The position numbers and the translations under genes were made by a program. Of a DNA stretch of 64,000 nucleotides, positions 55,620-64,000 are shown in pieces; positions within the stretch are counted from its first letter, which is position 1; every line of letters starts with the position of its first letter. Below the pieces are notes generated by a model. That model saw only the letters and a list, made by a program, of their open reading frames with translations. It was not told the origin of the DNA and ran no database searches. The stretch is from Kineosporia rhizophila (GTDB taxonomy: Bacteria; Actinomycetota; Actinomycetes; Actinomycetales; Kineosporiaceae): the NCBI RefSeq assembly GCF_021277265.1, contig NZ_JAJSOH010000011.1:1-64000 (forward strand), read 5' to 3'.

Positions 55620-57290
55620 GTGGGCCCCATCAGTTCTTACGACGCTCACCAGACCAGCCCTTCCCCGCTCCGTTCCCGCACCCTCGACGCGGCCCTCGTG
55701 CCGCTGTCCGGGTCGTCGCCCGGCACGCACCGGCCCTGGAGTTCCCAGGCGGTTCTCGAGGCGCGCGCCGACTGGGTGGTGCGAGCCCAGGACGGGTTCG
55801 CCGAAGACGTCCTGGCCGAAGTGGAACAGGCGCTGCGCTCCCCGATCGAACCCCGGGCCCACGCCGCAGCCCTTTTCGTGCAGGCGCTCAGCCTGATGAT
55901 GCTCAACGAGACCCCGATCGCCGTCATGGTCGCCCGTGAACTGGTCGCGCTCTGCCGGGACACCGGCAATCCCGCCGGCGCGGTGCAGGCGCGCTCCCTG
56001 CTGGTCGAACTGCTGCGCAGGGAAGGGCAGCGTGAGCAGGCGGTGGAACAGCTGGCCCACGCCACCGCCGGCGCCGACGGCCTGACCGATCTGCTGGACC
56101 AGGACGTGCAAACGGCGCTCGGTGCGCTCGTACTGGCGCATCGGATGATCGGGGTGACCGAGGGCGAGCCGGACGTTCAGCGCCGCCTGGACTCCGTGGA
56201 GAAGCACCTACCCAGGCACCAGCAGGTCGCCCGCCTGAGCAATCTGGCCTTCGGATTCGCCGAGCGGGGGGTACGGGCCGCTCACCGACCCCCGTTCGCG
56301 GCTGGGCGGGAGTTGCTGGAAGAAGCAGTCGCCGCGATCACCCGGGCGGCGCAGATCGACGGCGGGCGTACTTTCCGCGTGGTGGAGCTGGAGAGGCAGG
56401 TGCTCAGCGCGCTGCCCGACGCGATGCTCGGTGATCCGGCCCAGGCGCTGGCTCGACTGACCGGGCCCGCCGGGGTCTCGCTGGAGGAGGGGCCGAAGGC
56501 GGCGTCGGCCCAGGTGTTCTGGGCGATCGGCGTGATCCGGTCGCTGGTCCGGCTCGACCGGGCCGAGGAGGCGGTGGCGCTCGGCCGTCGGGTCCTGGCC
56601 ATGTCGCACGACCACGTGGTGGAGATGGAACGCCAGGTCCTGGCCTACGAGGTGATGCTCGCCGAGCAGGCACCGGTCTTCGCTCCCGGCAGTGGCACGG
56701 TCGAGTACCTGAGGCTGGCCGCGCGGCGGGAGGACGAGACGTCGGGGTTGCTGAATGCGTTGTTCCGGGCGCGGGTGGACCTGTTGCGCGGGGCGGACGA
56801 GCGACGGGTGCTGGCTCGTGCGGCGCGCCTGGATCCGCTGACCAACCTGGTGAACCGGCGCGGGGGAGCAGATGCCATCTCCGAGGCGGCGTCGCTGCCC
56901 GCAGGGGAGCCGGTGGCGTTGCTGCTGATCGACCTCGACGGGTTCAAGGAGGTCAACGACACGAAGGGCCACCTCGCGGGGGACGTGGTGCTGCAGGAGG
57001 TCTCGGCCGCTCTGCGCACCGCGGCGCGGCTGGAGGACGTGGTGGCGCGCTGGGGCGGCGACGAGTTCGTGGTGGTCGCGGCGCTGGAGGAGAGAAAGGC
57101 GCGGGCCCTGGCGGTGCGGCTGCTGGAAACCGTCCGCACCTGCCCGCAGTCGGCGAGCGCCGAGGTCAGCGCCAGCATCGGGATCGCGGTGCGAACGGCG
57201 CCGATCGACGAGCAGGAGTGGCTGAGCCGGGCCGACGAGGCCATGTACGCGGCCAAGCGGGCCGGGGGAGACTCGGCCGAGGTCGGGTAG
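55620..57290 (+). CDS. Diguanylate cyclase (GGDEF) with helical-repeat N-terminus
   Basis: About 556 residues if GTG 55620 is the start. The C-terminal GGDEF domain (about 395-555) has intact RWGGDEFVVV, DLDGFKEVND and ADEAMYAAKRAG, so it should make c-di-GMP. The long N-terminal part is all-helical, TPR-like (AHAAALFVQALSLMMLNETPIAVMVAREL), as in other actinobacterial TPR-GGDEF proteins. A strong AGGAGGTG (55615-55622) covers the GTG itself; an ATC in frame lies eight bases downstream, and GTG 55482 is a more distant option. The start is unresolved. Confidence 0.87.
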   Translation: MGPISSYDAHQTSPSPLRSRTLDAALVPLSGSSPGTHRPWSSQAVLEARADWVVRAQDGFAEDVLAEVEQALRSPIEPRAHAAALFVQALSLMMLNETPIAVMVARELVALCRDTGNPAGAVQARSLLVELLRREGQREQAVEQLAHATAGADGLTDLLDQDVQTALGALVLAHRMIGVTEGEPDVQRRLDSVEKHLPRHQQVARLSNLAFGFAERGVRAAHRPPFAAGRELLEEAVAAITRAAQIDGGRTFRVVELERQVLSALPDAMLGDPAQALARLTGPAGVSLEEGPKAASAQVFWAIGVIRSLVRLDRAEEAVALGRRVLAMSHDHVVEMERQVLAYEVMLAEQAPVFAPGSGTVEYLRLAARREDETSGLLNALFRARVDLLRGADERRVLARAARLDPLTNLVNRRGGADAISEAASLPAGEPVALLLIDLDGFKEVNDTKGHLAGDVVLQEVSAALRTAARLEDVVARWGGDEFVVVAALEERKARALAVRLLETVRTCPQSASAEVSASIGIAVRTAPIDEQEWLSRADEAMYAAKRAGGDSAEVG

Positions 57291-57347
57291 ATCCGTCCGA
57301 GGACGGGGGTGGCCGGCTCGCGCTCTACGGTCGCCTTTGTTCGTCTG

Positions 57348-57381
57348 CTTACGGACGTTCGGCGCGACGGACGTCCGTAAG
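57348..57381. terminator. Hairpin after the GGDEF gene
   Basis: CTTACGGACGT / ACGTCCGTAAG, 11 perfect pairs, 12-base loop, about 60 bases past the stop. It is bracketed by the direct repeat TCGCCTTTG (57331-57339 and 57382-57390). Confidence 0.55.
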
Positions 57382-57470
57382 TCGCCTTTGGCTCGTTGGA
57401 CTTGCGCACGAAGCAGCGACCACCCTTTGGGCCGATGTAGCCGACCTGTTCCCAGGACGACGTCTCTGGT

Positions 57471-58337
57471 GTGGACACGGCCCGTCGGGAGCCGTCGACG
57501 GGTGCCCTGGGCCCGGCCGGCGCGCAGCGAACGTCTCGCCCTGTGGGTTTCCTTACCGCCGGACTCGCCGTCTGTCTGGTTCTGCTCTTCGCCCTGTCGC
57601 TGGTCTTTGCATCCGACCCGAGTGGGCGGTGGATGCGCGGTGGTCCGGCCTCGGTGCATCCCTCGCTTCCGCAGGACCTGGCCGCCGCCCCACTGGCTAC
57701 CCCCGCCCCGGCGCCCTCCGGTACGGGAGGTTTCAAGCTCCTGGAGTACCAGGACGACGGCTCCGGCGTGCCTGTGCGATGGGACCCCTGCCGTCCGGTG
57801 CACTACGTGGTGCGCTCGCAGGGGGCTCCGCCCGGAGGGCAACCGGCGATCGAACGGGCGGTACGGGAGATCGAGCGGGTCACGGGTCTGCGCTTCACCT
57901 TCGACGGGGGCACGACCGAGCCGCCCACCGTCAACCGCCCCGCCCAGAACCGCGAGCGCTACGGGAATCGCTGGGCGCCGGTGCTGGTCGCCTGGACCGA
58001 TCCGGCCGAGTACCCGCACATGAAGGGCTTCGCCGGGCTGGCCGGTCCGGATGCGGTGTCGGGGACGTCGCCGGGGGAGCGCCGGTATGTCAGTGGAGTG
58101 GTCTACCTGAACCGGGAGCACCTGGGCGAGGTGGCGACCTGGAGCGACGGTCGGGACCGCATCGACGCGGTGGTCCTGCACGAGTTCGGGCACCTGGTGG
58201 GGCTGGACCACGTGGAGGACCCGGGGGAGCTGATGTACCGCACGCCCACCGCCGAGCCGCACCAGGAGGGGTTCGAGGTGGGCGACCGGCGCGGGCTGGC
58301 CGCCCTGTCCGGCGGCCCGTGCTACCGCGACTTCTGA
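57471..58337 (+). CDS. Membrane-anchored metzincin-like zinc protease
   Basis: 288 residues from GTG 57471. One membrane helix near 28-47 (GLAVCLVLLFALSLVF), a Pro/Ala linker, then a matrixin-like domain. The zinc motif H237-E-F-G-H241-x5-H247 (HEFGHLVGLDH) is followed by a Met-turn candidate LMYRTP. Exported, catalytic outside. Substrate unknown. No pro-domain with cysteine switch is evident. Confidence 0.88.
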   Translation: MDTARREPSTGALGPAGAQRTSRPVGFLTAGLAVCLVLLFALSLVFASDPSGRWMRGGPASVHPSLPQDLAAAPLATPAPAPSGTGGFKLLEYQDDGSGVPVRWDPCRPVHYVVRSQGAPPGGQPAIERAVREIERVTGLRFTFDGGTTEPPTVNRPAQNRERYGNRWAPVLVAWTDPAEYPHMKGFAGLAGPDAVSGTSPGERRYVSGVVYLNREHLGEVATWSDGRDRIDAVVLHEFGHLVGLDHVEDPGELMYRTPTAEPHQEGFEVGDRRGLAALSGGPCYRDF

Positions 58338-58438
58338 ACCGGCCCGTCGTGGTGGACCTGACGTCCACGATCCCGGGGTTTTCCACAGGCTGCTGCCGAA
58401 AGCGGTTCTGGTGGCCGGTCTCCGGGCAGCATCGGGGC

Positions 58439-59644
58439 ATGTCCTCCTCCGACCTCACGGTGAACCAGGCCGGGCCCGCTGATCTGATCGCTTCGGTCTG
58501 GTACACGCTGGGTTTCCGGCCTCTCAACAGTCTCGTGCTGATCGCGCTGCACGGTCCCCGCGGCCGGGTCGGGTCGATGCTGCGGATCGACCTGACGCCG
58601 GCCTGGTTCGGTCCGGTGGGGGTGGCCGACGTGCTCGACGCCGCGGTCGAGGCGGTGACCGGGCCCGGCGCAGCCGCTTTCGCCGGGGTGCCGCCCGGTG
58701 GCCCGCCGGACGTCTCCGACGAGGAGCGGGAAGGGCCGGACGGTTCCGGCGGGGTCTGGTTGCGGGTGGTGGCGATCATGGCGGCGCGCGATGCGCTGGC
58801 GGTGCCCGCCCCACCGGTGGCCCGGGCCCTGCCGCACCGCATGCTCGAGGCCGGGGTCTGGCTCTACGACCTGATCGGGGTCACCCCCACCGCCTACCGC
58901 TCGCTGGCCTGTCCCGACGAGAACTGCTGTCCGGCCGGGGGAAGGCCGCTGTCCGAGGTGGAGTCCAGCCGGGTCGCGATGGCCCACGTGCTGCGCGGCG
59001 ACCGGCTGGCCGACAGCGAGAGCGACGTGATCGGCGACGTGGGCGATCCGGTCTCCCCGCCGGACGAGCAGCCGGATCCCTCGGCTGTGCAGGAGGAGCC
59101 GTCGACGCCGGCCGCGCTCGGCGAACGCGACCGGCGCCGCTGGTGGCGCACCTGGAACGCGCTGCTCAGCCGGGTGCCGGGCTGGGAGACCGAGCAGCTG
59201 GGCCTCGCCGAACTGGCCGACTCGCACCTGCGCGACGCCGTTTTCGTCCGGCTCGCCGCGGCCCCGGGCCCCGCCCGCGGTCGCCTCCTGCACCAGCTGC
59301 TGGCCGGGCAGGTCCCGGCCGACCTGTCCGAACACTGGGGCTCGCTGTTCTCCGGCCCGCCCAACCGCGAGCTGTTCGCCCGCGGCGAGGAGATCCTGGC
59401 CGCACTGGCCCGGCGGGGCACGGTCACCGAGCGGGGGCCGATCCTGGCCGTGCTCGCACTGCTGGCCTGGTTCCGGGGCAACGGGGTGCGCACCCGGCTG
59501 CTGATGGAACGGCTGCGGGCCGAGAACCCGGAGCTGCCCGGCGAGTTGCCGCGCCTGGCCGGTCTGGTCGAGACGCTCTGCGCCACCGGCATCGCCCCAC
59601 CGTGGGTCGAGATGTCCGAGGGCACCCAAGGGCGGGCCGGGTGA
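58439..59644 (+). CDS. DUF4192 protein
   Basis: 401 residues from ATG 58439. It begins with the DUF4192 pattern ADLIASVWYTLGFRPLNSLVLIALHG, then VWLYDLIGVTPTAYRSLACPDENCCPAGGRPL, with a CPD-x-CCP cysteine group. The C-terminal half is helical (AVLALLAWFRGNGVRTRLLMERL). Widespread in actinobacteria, function unknown. Monocistronic, probably. Confidence 0.88.
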   Translation: MSSSDLTVNQAGPADLIASVWYTLGFRPLNSLVLIALHGPRGRVGSMLRIDLTPAWFGPVGVADVLDAAVEAVTGPGAAAFAGVPPGGPPDVSDEEREGPDGSGGVWLRVVAIMAARDALAVPAPPVARALPHRMLEAGVWLYDLIGVTPTAYRSLACPDENCCPAGGRPLSEVESSRVAMAHVLRGDRLADSESDVIGDVGDPVSPPDEQPDPSAVQEEPSTPAALGERDRRRWWRTWNALLSRVPGWETEQLGLAELADSHLRDAVFVRLAAAPGPARGRLLHQLLAGQVPADLSEHWGSLFSGPPNRELFARGEEILAALARRGTVTERGPILAVLALLAWFRGNGVRTRLLMERLRAENPELPGELPRLAGLVETLCATGIAPPWVEMSEGTQGRAG

Positions 59645-59727
59645 TGCGCGCGACCGGCCGGCCCGGGAGAGTCCAGATTCTGAGACGACCTGGGCCAACC
59701 CGCAACTGCTCGATTACTGTTCCTTCA

Positions 59728-59806
59728 GGTCATGAGTACCAGCGACAAGCCCCGGCTTGCTGGTCGGCAACCCTCGTTCCGCGGTGGGGTGCCCCGGGTG
59801 ATGACC
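59728..59806 (+). promoter_or_regulatory. SAM-IV riboswitch
   Basis: The stretch from GGTCATGAGTACCAGCGACA to GGTGATGACC matches the SAM-IV aptamer from memory: closing stem GGTCATGA / TGATGACC, P2 with CCAGCGACAAGCCCCGGCTTGCTGG, the GGCAACCCTC SAM-pocket strand and a GCGGTGGGGTGCCCCGG segment. It is 120 bases upstream of metY and should switch the operon off when S-adenosylmethionine is plentiful. A hairpin CAGGGCAC / GTGCCC (59883-59905) lies just before the metY ribosome site and may be part of the expression platform. Confidence 0.93.
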
Positions 59807-59925
59807 AGGCCGTCGCAGTGCGACAGCAAGCGCGGTCGACACCAGTCGACCCGTCTCGACACCGGCGGGCCCCACGGCCTGCCAGGGCACGGGTCCCCTG
59901 TGCCCCTGAGCCTGGAGGAGTGCAG

Positions 59926-61242
59926 ATGAGCGCCGACTGGTCGTTCGAGACCCGGCAGATCCACGCGGGGCAGTCGCCCGATCCCACCACGGGTGCCCGC
60001 GCGCTGCCGATCTACCAGACCACCTCGTACGTGTTCGACAGCACCGAGCACGCTGCGAACCTGTTCGGGCTCAAGGAGTTCGGGAACATCTACACCCGGC
60101 TCAACAACCCCACCACCGACGTGGTGGAGCAGCGCCTGGCCAGCCTCGAGGGCGGGGTCGGGGCGCTGCTGGTGGCCTCCGGTCAGTCGGCCGAGACGCT
60201 GGCGCTGCTCAACGTGGCCGAGGCCGGTGACCACATCGTGGCCAGCCCCAGCCTCTACGGCGGCACCTACAACCTGTTCCACTACACCTTCCCCAAGCTC
60301 GGCATCCAGGTCGGCTTCGTCGAGGACCCGGACGACCTGGACTCCTGGCGGGCCGCGGTCCGGCCGAACACCAAGGCGTTCTTCGCCGAGACCATCTCCA
60401 ACCCCAAGCAGGACGTGCTCGACATCGAGGGGGTGGCCGGGGTCGCCCACGCGGCCGGGGTGCCCCTGGTGGTCGACAACACCGTGGCCACGCCCTACCT
60501 GATCCGTCCGCTGGAGTGGGGCGCCGACGTGGTGGTGCACTCGGCCACCAAGTACATCGGCGGCCACGGCGGGGCGATCGCCGGGGTGATCGTCGACGGC
60601 GGCCGGTTCGACTACACCGCCGAGCCGGAGCGTTTCCCCGGTTTCAACCAGCCCGACCCGAGCTACCACGGCCTGGTCTACGGCCGTGACCTCGGCGTCG
60701 GCAGCGCACTGGGGGCCAACCTGTCGTTCATCCTGAAGGCCCGGGTGCAGCTGCTGCGCGACCTGGGCCCGGCCGCCTCGCCGTTCAACGCCTGGGTGAT
60801 CGCCCAGGGGCTGGAGACGCTGAGCCTGCGGATCGAGCGGCACGTGCAGAACGCCCAGGAGGTCGCCACCTGGCTCCAGGCCCGCGACGAGGTGGAGTCG
60901 GTGGCCTACGCCGGCCTGCCCACCAGCCGCTGGTACGAGCTGGGCCGCAAGTACGCCCCGAAGGGCACCGGCGCCATCGTGGCCTTCGAGATCAAGGGTG
61001 GGGTGGAGGCCGGGCGCCGGTTCGTCGACGCCCTCGAGCTGCACAGCCTGGTCGCCAACATCGGCGACGTGCGCAGCCTGGTGATCCACCCCGCCAGCAC
61101 CACGCACAGCCAGCTCACCGAGGAGGAACAGCGGGCCACCGGGGTCACCCCCGGCCTGGTGCGGCTGTCGGTGGGACTGGAGAACATCACGGACATCCTT
61201 GCCGACCTCGAGGCCGGGTTCCGGGCGGCGAAGGTCGGCTGA
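59926..61242 (+). CDS. metY: O-acetylhomoserine sulfhydrylase MetY
   Basis: Makes homocysteine from O-acetylhomoserine and sulfide. 438 residues from ATG 59926 with GGAGGAG six bases before. PLP lysine is K209 in [12 protein letters not shown]. Other Cys/Met-metabolism enzyme blocks are [36 protein letters not shown] and [18 protein letters not shown]. Preceded by a SAM-IV riboswitch and directly followed by metX (stop and ATG abut). Confidence 0.97.
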   Translation: MSADWSFETRQIHAGQSPDPTTGARALPIYQTTSYVFDSTEHAANLFGLKEFGNIYTRLNNPTTDVVEQRLASLEGGVGALLVASGQSAETLALLNVAEAGDHIVASPSLYGGTYNLFHYTFPKLGIQVGFVEDPDDLDSWRAAVRPNTKAFFAETISNPKQDVLDIEGVAGVAHAAGVPLVVDNTVATPYLIRPLEWGADVVVHSATKYIGGHGGAIAGVIVDGGRFDYTAEPERFPGFNQPDPSYHGLVYGRDLGVGSALGANLSFILKARVQLLRDLGPAASPFNAWVIAQGLETLSLRIERHVQNAQEVATWLQARDEVESVAYAGLPTSRWYELGRKYAPKGTGAIVAFEIKGGVEAGRRFVDALELHSLVANIGDVRSLVIHPASTTHSQLTEEEQRATGVTPGLVRLSVGLENITDILADLEAGFRAAKVG

Positions 61243-62421
61243 ATGAGTACGCAGGAGGTTTCCGTGCCCGCAGTGCCGCCGGCATCCGGTGCCTGGCGGG
61301 CCGGAGATCCCCGCGGTGGGCGGCTCTTCGCCCAGGTCGGGGACATTTCGCTCGAGCGGGGTGGGCGTCTCGAGAACGTCGGGATGGCCTACGAGACCTG
61401 GGGCGAGCTCTCGCCCTCCGGTGACAATGCGGTGCTGGTGCTGCACGCCCTCACCGGCGACAGCCACGTGGTCGGCGACGCCGGTCCCGGGCACGCCACC
61501 GCCGGCTGGTGGAACGGGCTGATCGGGCCCGGCCGCGAGCTCGACACCGACCGCTGGTTCGTGGTGGCCCCGAACGTGCTGGGCGGCTGTCAGGGCAGCA
61601 CCGGGCCGTCCAGCCCGGCCCCCGACGGCCGGCCCTACGGCAGCCGCTTCCCCTACCTGACCGTGCGCGACCAGGTCGCGGCCGAGCGGGCCCTGGCCGA
61701 CCAGCTCGGCATCGGCCGCTGGGCCCTGGTGGTCGGCGGCTCGATGGGGGGCATGCGGGCGCTGGAGTGGGCGGTCACCGAGCCGGAGCGGGTGGAGCGG
61801 CTGTACGTGCTGGCCTCCACCCCTGCGGCCACCGGCGACCAGATCGCCTGGTGCTCGGCCCAGCTGATGGCGATCCGCAGCGACGCGAACTTCCGCGGCG
61901 GCGACTACTACGACGCCGGGCCCGGCCAGGGCCCGCACGCCGGCCTCGGCGTGGCCCGCCGGATCGCGCACACCACCTACCGTTCCGAGGCGGAGATCAA
62001 CCTGCGCTTCGGCCGGCTGCCCCAGCAGGGCGAGAACCCGCTCGGCGGCGGCGGGCGCTTCGCGGTGGAGTCCTACCTCGACCACCACGCCAACAAGCTC
62101 ACCCACCGCTTCGACGCGAACTCGTACCTGGTCCTGACCGAGGCGATGAACTCGCACGACGTGGGCCGGGGCCGCGGCGGGGTGGCGGCCGCGCTGGGCC
62201 GGGTCACCGCCCGCAGCGCGGTGGCGGCGATCTCCAGCGACCGGCTGTACACGCCCGAGCAGAACGCCGAGATCGCCGCGGGCATCCCGGACTGCGCGCC
62301 GCTGCGGGTGATCGACTCGCCCTACGGCCACGACGGGTTCCTGGTCGAGGTCGACCGGGTCGGCGAGATCCTGCTGGAGCTGCTCGGCGAGCCCGCCGGC
62401 CGGGAGCTGGCCGCCCGCTGA
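61243..62421 (+). CDS. metX: Homoserine O-acetyltransferase MetX
   Basis: Activates homoserine with acetyl-CoA for the MetY reaction. 392 residues, alpha/beta hydrolase fold. Catalytic triad S167 (GGSMGGMRALEW), D333 (SSDRLYTP) and H363 (GHDGFL). NVLGGCQGSTGPSS is the MetX signature. It starts immediately after the metY stop and shares its riboswitch-controlled transcript. The stop codon is the first unit of a tandem repeat. Confidence 0.96.
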   Translation: MSTQEVSVPAVPPASGAWRAGDPRGGRLFAQVGDISLERGGRLENVGMAYETWGELSPSGDNAVLVLHALTGDSHVVGDAGPGHATAGWWNGLIGPGRELDTDRWFVVAPNVLGGCQGSTGPSSPAPDGRPYGSRFPYLTVRDQVAAERALADQLGIGRWALVVGGSMGGMRALEWAVTEPERVERLYVLASTPAATGDQIAWCSAQLMAIRSDANFRGGDYYDAGPGQGPHAGLGVARRIAHTTYRSEAEINLRFGRLPQQGENPLGGGGRFAVESYLDHHANKLTHRFDANSYLVLTEAMNSHDVGRGRGGVAAALGRVTARSAVAAISSDRLYTPEQNAEIAAGIPDCAPLRVIDSPYGHDGFLVEVDRVGEILLELLGEPAGRELAAR

Positions 62422-62580
62422 GGCGACCGGGCCCCTGAGGTGACCAAGCCGACCAGGCCCCGAGGTGACCAAGCCCCTGGGGTGACCGGGCCCCTGAGGT
62501 GACCAAGCCGACCAGGCCCCGAGGTGACCAAGCCCCTGGGGTGACCGGGCCCCTGAGGTGACCGGGCCCCTGAGGCGACC
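62419..62580. repeat. Nested tandem repeat after metX
   Basis: Seven to nine variants of a 17-base unit (TGAGGTGACCGGGCCCC), grouped as an exactly duplicated 59-base block (62436-62494 and 62495-62553) made of 26-, 16- and 17-base subunits. The 26-base subunit carries an extra CCGACCAGG-type insert. The array begins with the metX TGA and fills the gap to the convergent Nudix gene. Confidence 0.92.
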
Positions 62581-62606
62581 GCACCCGTCCTCAATTCCCG
62601 AAGGGC

Positions 62607-63095
62607 CTACTGCCCGGACCGCACCAGCAGCACCTCGCGGATCGCGGCCAGCAGGGGTGTCCACGAGCCGCCGAAGGCCGGGTGCAGAGCCCGCCCGGCC
62701 ACCTCGTCCAGGTCCACCCACTCCAGCGCATCGCTCTCCGGCGTCGCGTCGGTGGCCGTGAGCCGCGCGTCGGCCAGGCCGATCACGTAGGTGTACGTCC
62801 AGTTGCCGTGGTCGGTCCCCACCAGCTCCCGGGCAACCGTTATCAGATCGGGCTCGACCTCGGCCTCTTCCACCGCTTCCCGCAGGGCTGCCTCGGCTAC
62901 AGTCTCGTGACTGTCCCGGGCGCCACCCACCAGACCCCACGTACCGCCCTCGTGCGTCCAGGCAGCACGCAACTGAAGCAGGACCCGTGGCCGGACCCCC
63001 GGCCGCACCAGGGCCAGGCCGGCCGCACCGTGGCGACCCCAGTGCCGATGGCCACAATCGCACTGCACCCATCCGTTGCCATCGCCGCCGGCCAT
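62607..63095 (-). CDS. Nudix hydrolase with zinc-ribbon-like N-terminus
   Basis: 162 residues from ATG 63095. An N-terminal CDCGHRHWGRHGAAG segment has a knuckle-like C-x-C-G-H pattern. The Nudix box is G-x5-E-x7-REAVEEAEV: catalytic glutamates are present, but the box's usual closing Gly is Glu. Probably hydrolyses a nucleoside diphosphate derivative. Divergent from the universal stress protein gene, with the starts about 80 bases apart. Confidence 0.88.
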   Translation of the reverse strand: MAGGDGNGWVQCDCGHRHWGRHGAAGLALVRPGVRPRVLLQLRAAWTHEGGTWGLVGGARDSHETVAEAALREAVEEAEVEPDLITVARELVGTDHGNWTYTYVIGLADARLTATDATPESDALEWVDLDEVAGRALHPAFGGSWTPLLAAIREVLLVRSGQ

Positions 63096-63174
63096 GGGGA
63101 TCACCGTACGTTCTGGGCTACGGCCGGTGTCCCCGGGGTGGTCGGTGGGGTAACGTCCCCGGCAGGAGGTTCCT

Positions 63175-63669
63175 ATGCCAGTACTGGTCGGATTTGTGCC
63201 CACCACCGAGGGGCGAGCTGCTCTGCGGCGCGCCGTCGAGGAATGCCGCCTGCGCCGGACCCGGCTGGTCGTGGTCAGTTCCGAGCAGCAGCCGGCCGAG
63301 AACTACGGTGCCCGCCGGCCCGCGCTCGAGGCCTCCGAGGCCGAGGTCCGGGCGATCTGCGCCGAGCTCGGCCTGCTCGAGCCCGAGCTGGAGATCCGCT
63401 GGATCCGCGACGCCTACGAGCCGGCCGACGACGTGCTCGCGGTGGCCGAGGAGACCGGGGCCGAGCTGATCGTGATCGGCCTGCGCCGGCGTACCGGGGT
63501 GGGCAAGCGCATCCTCGGCGGCAGCGCCCAGCGCATCCTGCTCGACTCCTCCTGCCCGGTGCTGGCGGTCAAGGTCGACCAGCGCGCCCCCCTGGACGAT
63601 TCCGGGCACGACGGCGAGGTGTTCACCCTCTCGGTGACCGGCGTCGACGAGCGCCAGAGCATCCGTTGA
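63175..63669 (+). CDS. Universal stress protein (UspA family)
   Basis: 164 residues. Single Usp domain (MPVLVGFVPTTEGRAALRRAVEE) with an ATP-binding-type loop GLRRRTGVGKRILGGSAQRILLDSS followed by CPVLAVK. The C-terminal about 25 residues are acidic and Ser/Thr-rich. ATG preceded by AGGAGG. Overlaps the next gene by four bases. Confidence 0.92.
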   Translation: MPVLVGFVPTTEGRAALRRAVEECRLRRTRLVVVSSEQQPAENYGARRPALEASEAEVRAICAELGLLEPELEIRWIRDAYEPADDVLAVAEETGAELIVIGLRRRTGVGKRILGGSAQRILLDSSCPVLAVKVDQRAPLDDSGHDGEVFTLSVTGVDERQSIR

Positions 63670-64000
63670 CCCGGACGATCCGCCTGGCCCAGCAGCCGGC
63701 CGCCGACGAGCTGCTCGCGCGCGACCCGTTCGCCCTGCTCACCGGCATGCTGCTGGACCAGCAGGTGCCGATGGAGAAGGCGTTCGCGGGGCCCCGGCTG
63801 ATCGCGGACCGGCTCGGCACCGACGACCTCGACCCGAAGGTCGTCGCCGCCACCGCCGAGGAACGGTTCACCGAGATCATGACCGGCCCGCCGGCCGTGC
63901 ACCGCTACCCGAAGTCCATGGGGGCCCGGGTGCAGGAGCTGGCCCGGGCGGTCCTCGAGCAGTACGACGGCGACACCGAGGCGATCTGGCGGGACGTGAC
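63666..64000 (+). CDS. HhH-GPD-type base-excision repair protein (partial)
   Basis: TTG start at 63666 overlapping the Usp stop; runs off the window after 111 codons. LARDPFALLTGMLLDQQVPMEKAFAGP corresponds to the first helices of the HhH-GPD glycosylase fold (QQ-motif), as in the actinobacterial HhH-GPD family. The helix-hairpin-helix and catalytic Asp lie beyond the window, so activity cannot be judged. Confidence 0.75.
   Translation, partial: MTRTIRLAQQPAADELLARDPFALLTGMLLDQQVPMEKAFAGPRLIADRLGTDDLDPKVVAATAEERFTEIMTGPPAVHRYPKSMGARVQELARAVLEQYDGDTEAIWRDV

Noticed and set aside
62419..62580. CRISPR array
   Set aside because: Repeats are directly adjacent with no unique spacers of constant length, and no cas genes are nearby.
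59725..63072. Very long open frame on the minus strand (over 1,100 codons) opposite metY-metX
   Set aside because: It is the mirror of high-GC coding sequence. Composition is Gly/Arg/Pro-rich without domains, and metY, metX and the Nudix gene explain the region.

Overview
The window is about 72% GC by eye and tightly packed, with many GTG starts and ATGA/GTGA overlaps. It contains genes and signals typical of Actinomycetota: class II ribonucleotide reductase nrdR-nrdJ with paired NrdR boxes, lexA divergent from a LysM cell-division-type protein with CGAAC-N4-GTTCG SOS boxes, a SAM-IV riboswitch before metY-metX, a DUF397 protein, PPi-type phosphofructokinase and a LigB-type ligase. It is chromosomal DNA of a high-GC actinobacterium. 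A Kineosporia-like genus is my guess from general feel only. I see no rRNA, tRNA, insertion sequence, prophage or CRISPR array.

Layout. 1-5 kb: dioxygenase-fold gene, miaA and dapF (coupled), then a convergent rRNA-type methyltransferase, and hflX with an unusual start. 5-9.3 kb: anti-sigma-type ATPase, DinG-like helicase, a degenerate acyl-carrier-like protein and lexA. 9.3-16.6 kb: SOS-controlled LysM protein with a very long disordered region, a 600-base gap, nrdR-nrdJ, a DUF2500 membrane protein and a secreted RTX-like repeat protein. 16.8-21.6 kb: a LysR regulator, a 740-base non-coding stretch rich in inverted repeats, and a glycine betaine ABC operon (substrate-binding protein, ATPase, permease). 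21.6-25.8 kb: two-component system, a broken GAP-family membrane gene, a phosphotransferase, an ASCH protein and two tiny membrane proteins. 25.8-28.9 kb: hydantoin racemase, NCS1 transporter and GntR regulator. 28.9-38 kb: SOS-box-linked 5'-3' exonuclease, MarR regulator, HrpA helicase, a Rieske lipoprotein and a large surface protein. 38-46.2 kb: prs, SRPBCC protein, M50-like peptidase, GT87 glycosyltransferase, a class B penicillin-binding protein and a PhoD phosphatase. 46.3-55.3 kb: PadR regulator, PAC2 protein, DUF397, PAP2 phosphatase coupled to DNA ligase, ABC-F ATPase, YccF and phosphofructokinase. 55.5-64 kb: GGDEF protein, metzincin, DUF4192, riboswitch-metY-metX, a tandem repeat, Nudix, universal stress protein and a partial HhH-GPD glycosylase.

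Functional threads. DNA damage and nucleotide supply are prominent: lexA, the LysM gene and the exonuclease carry SOS boxes, and DinG, LigB, nrdRJ and the HhH-GPD protein sit in the same window. Methionine synthesis (metY-metX) is under riboswitch control, osmoprotectant uptake forms a three-gene operon, and hydantoin uptake and racemisation another. Convergent gene pairs are often separated by long perfect hairpins that probably terminate transcription from both sides.
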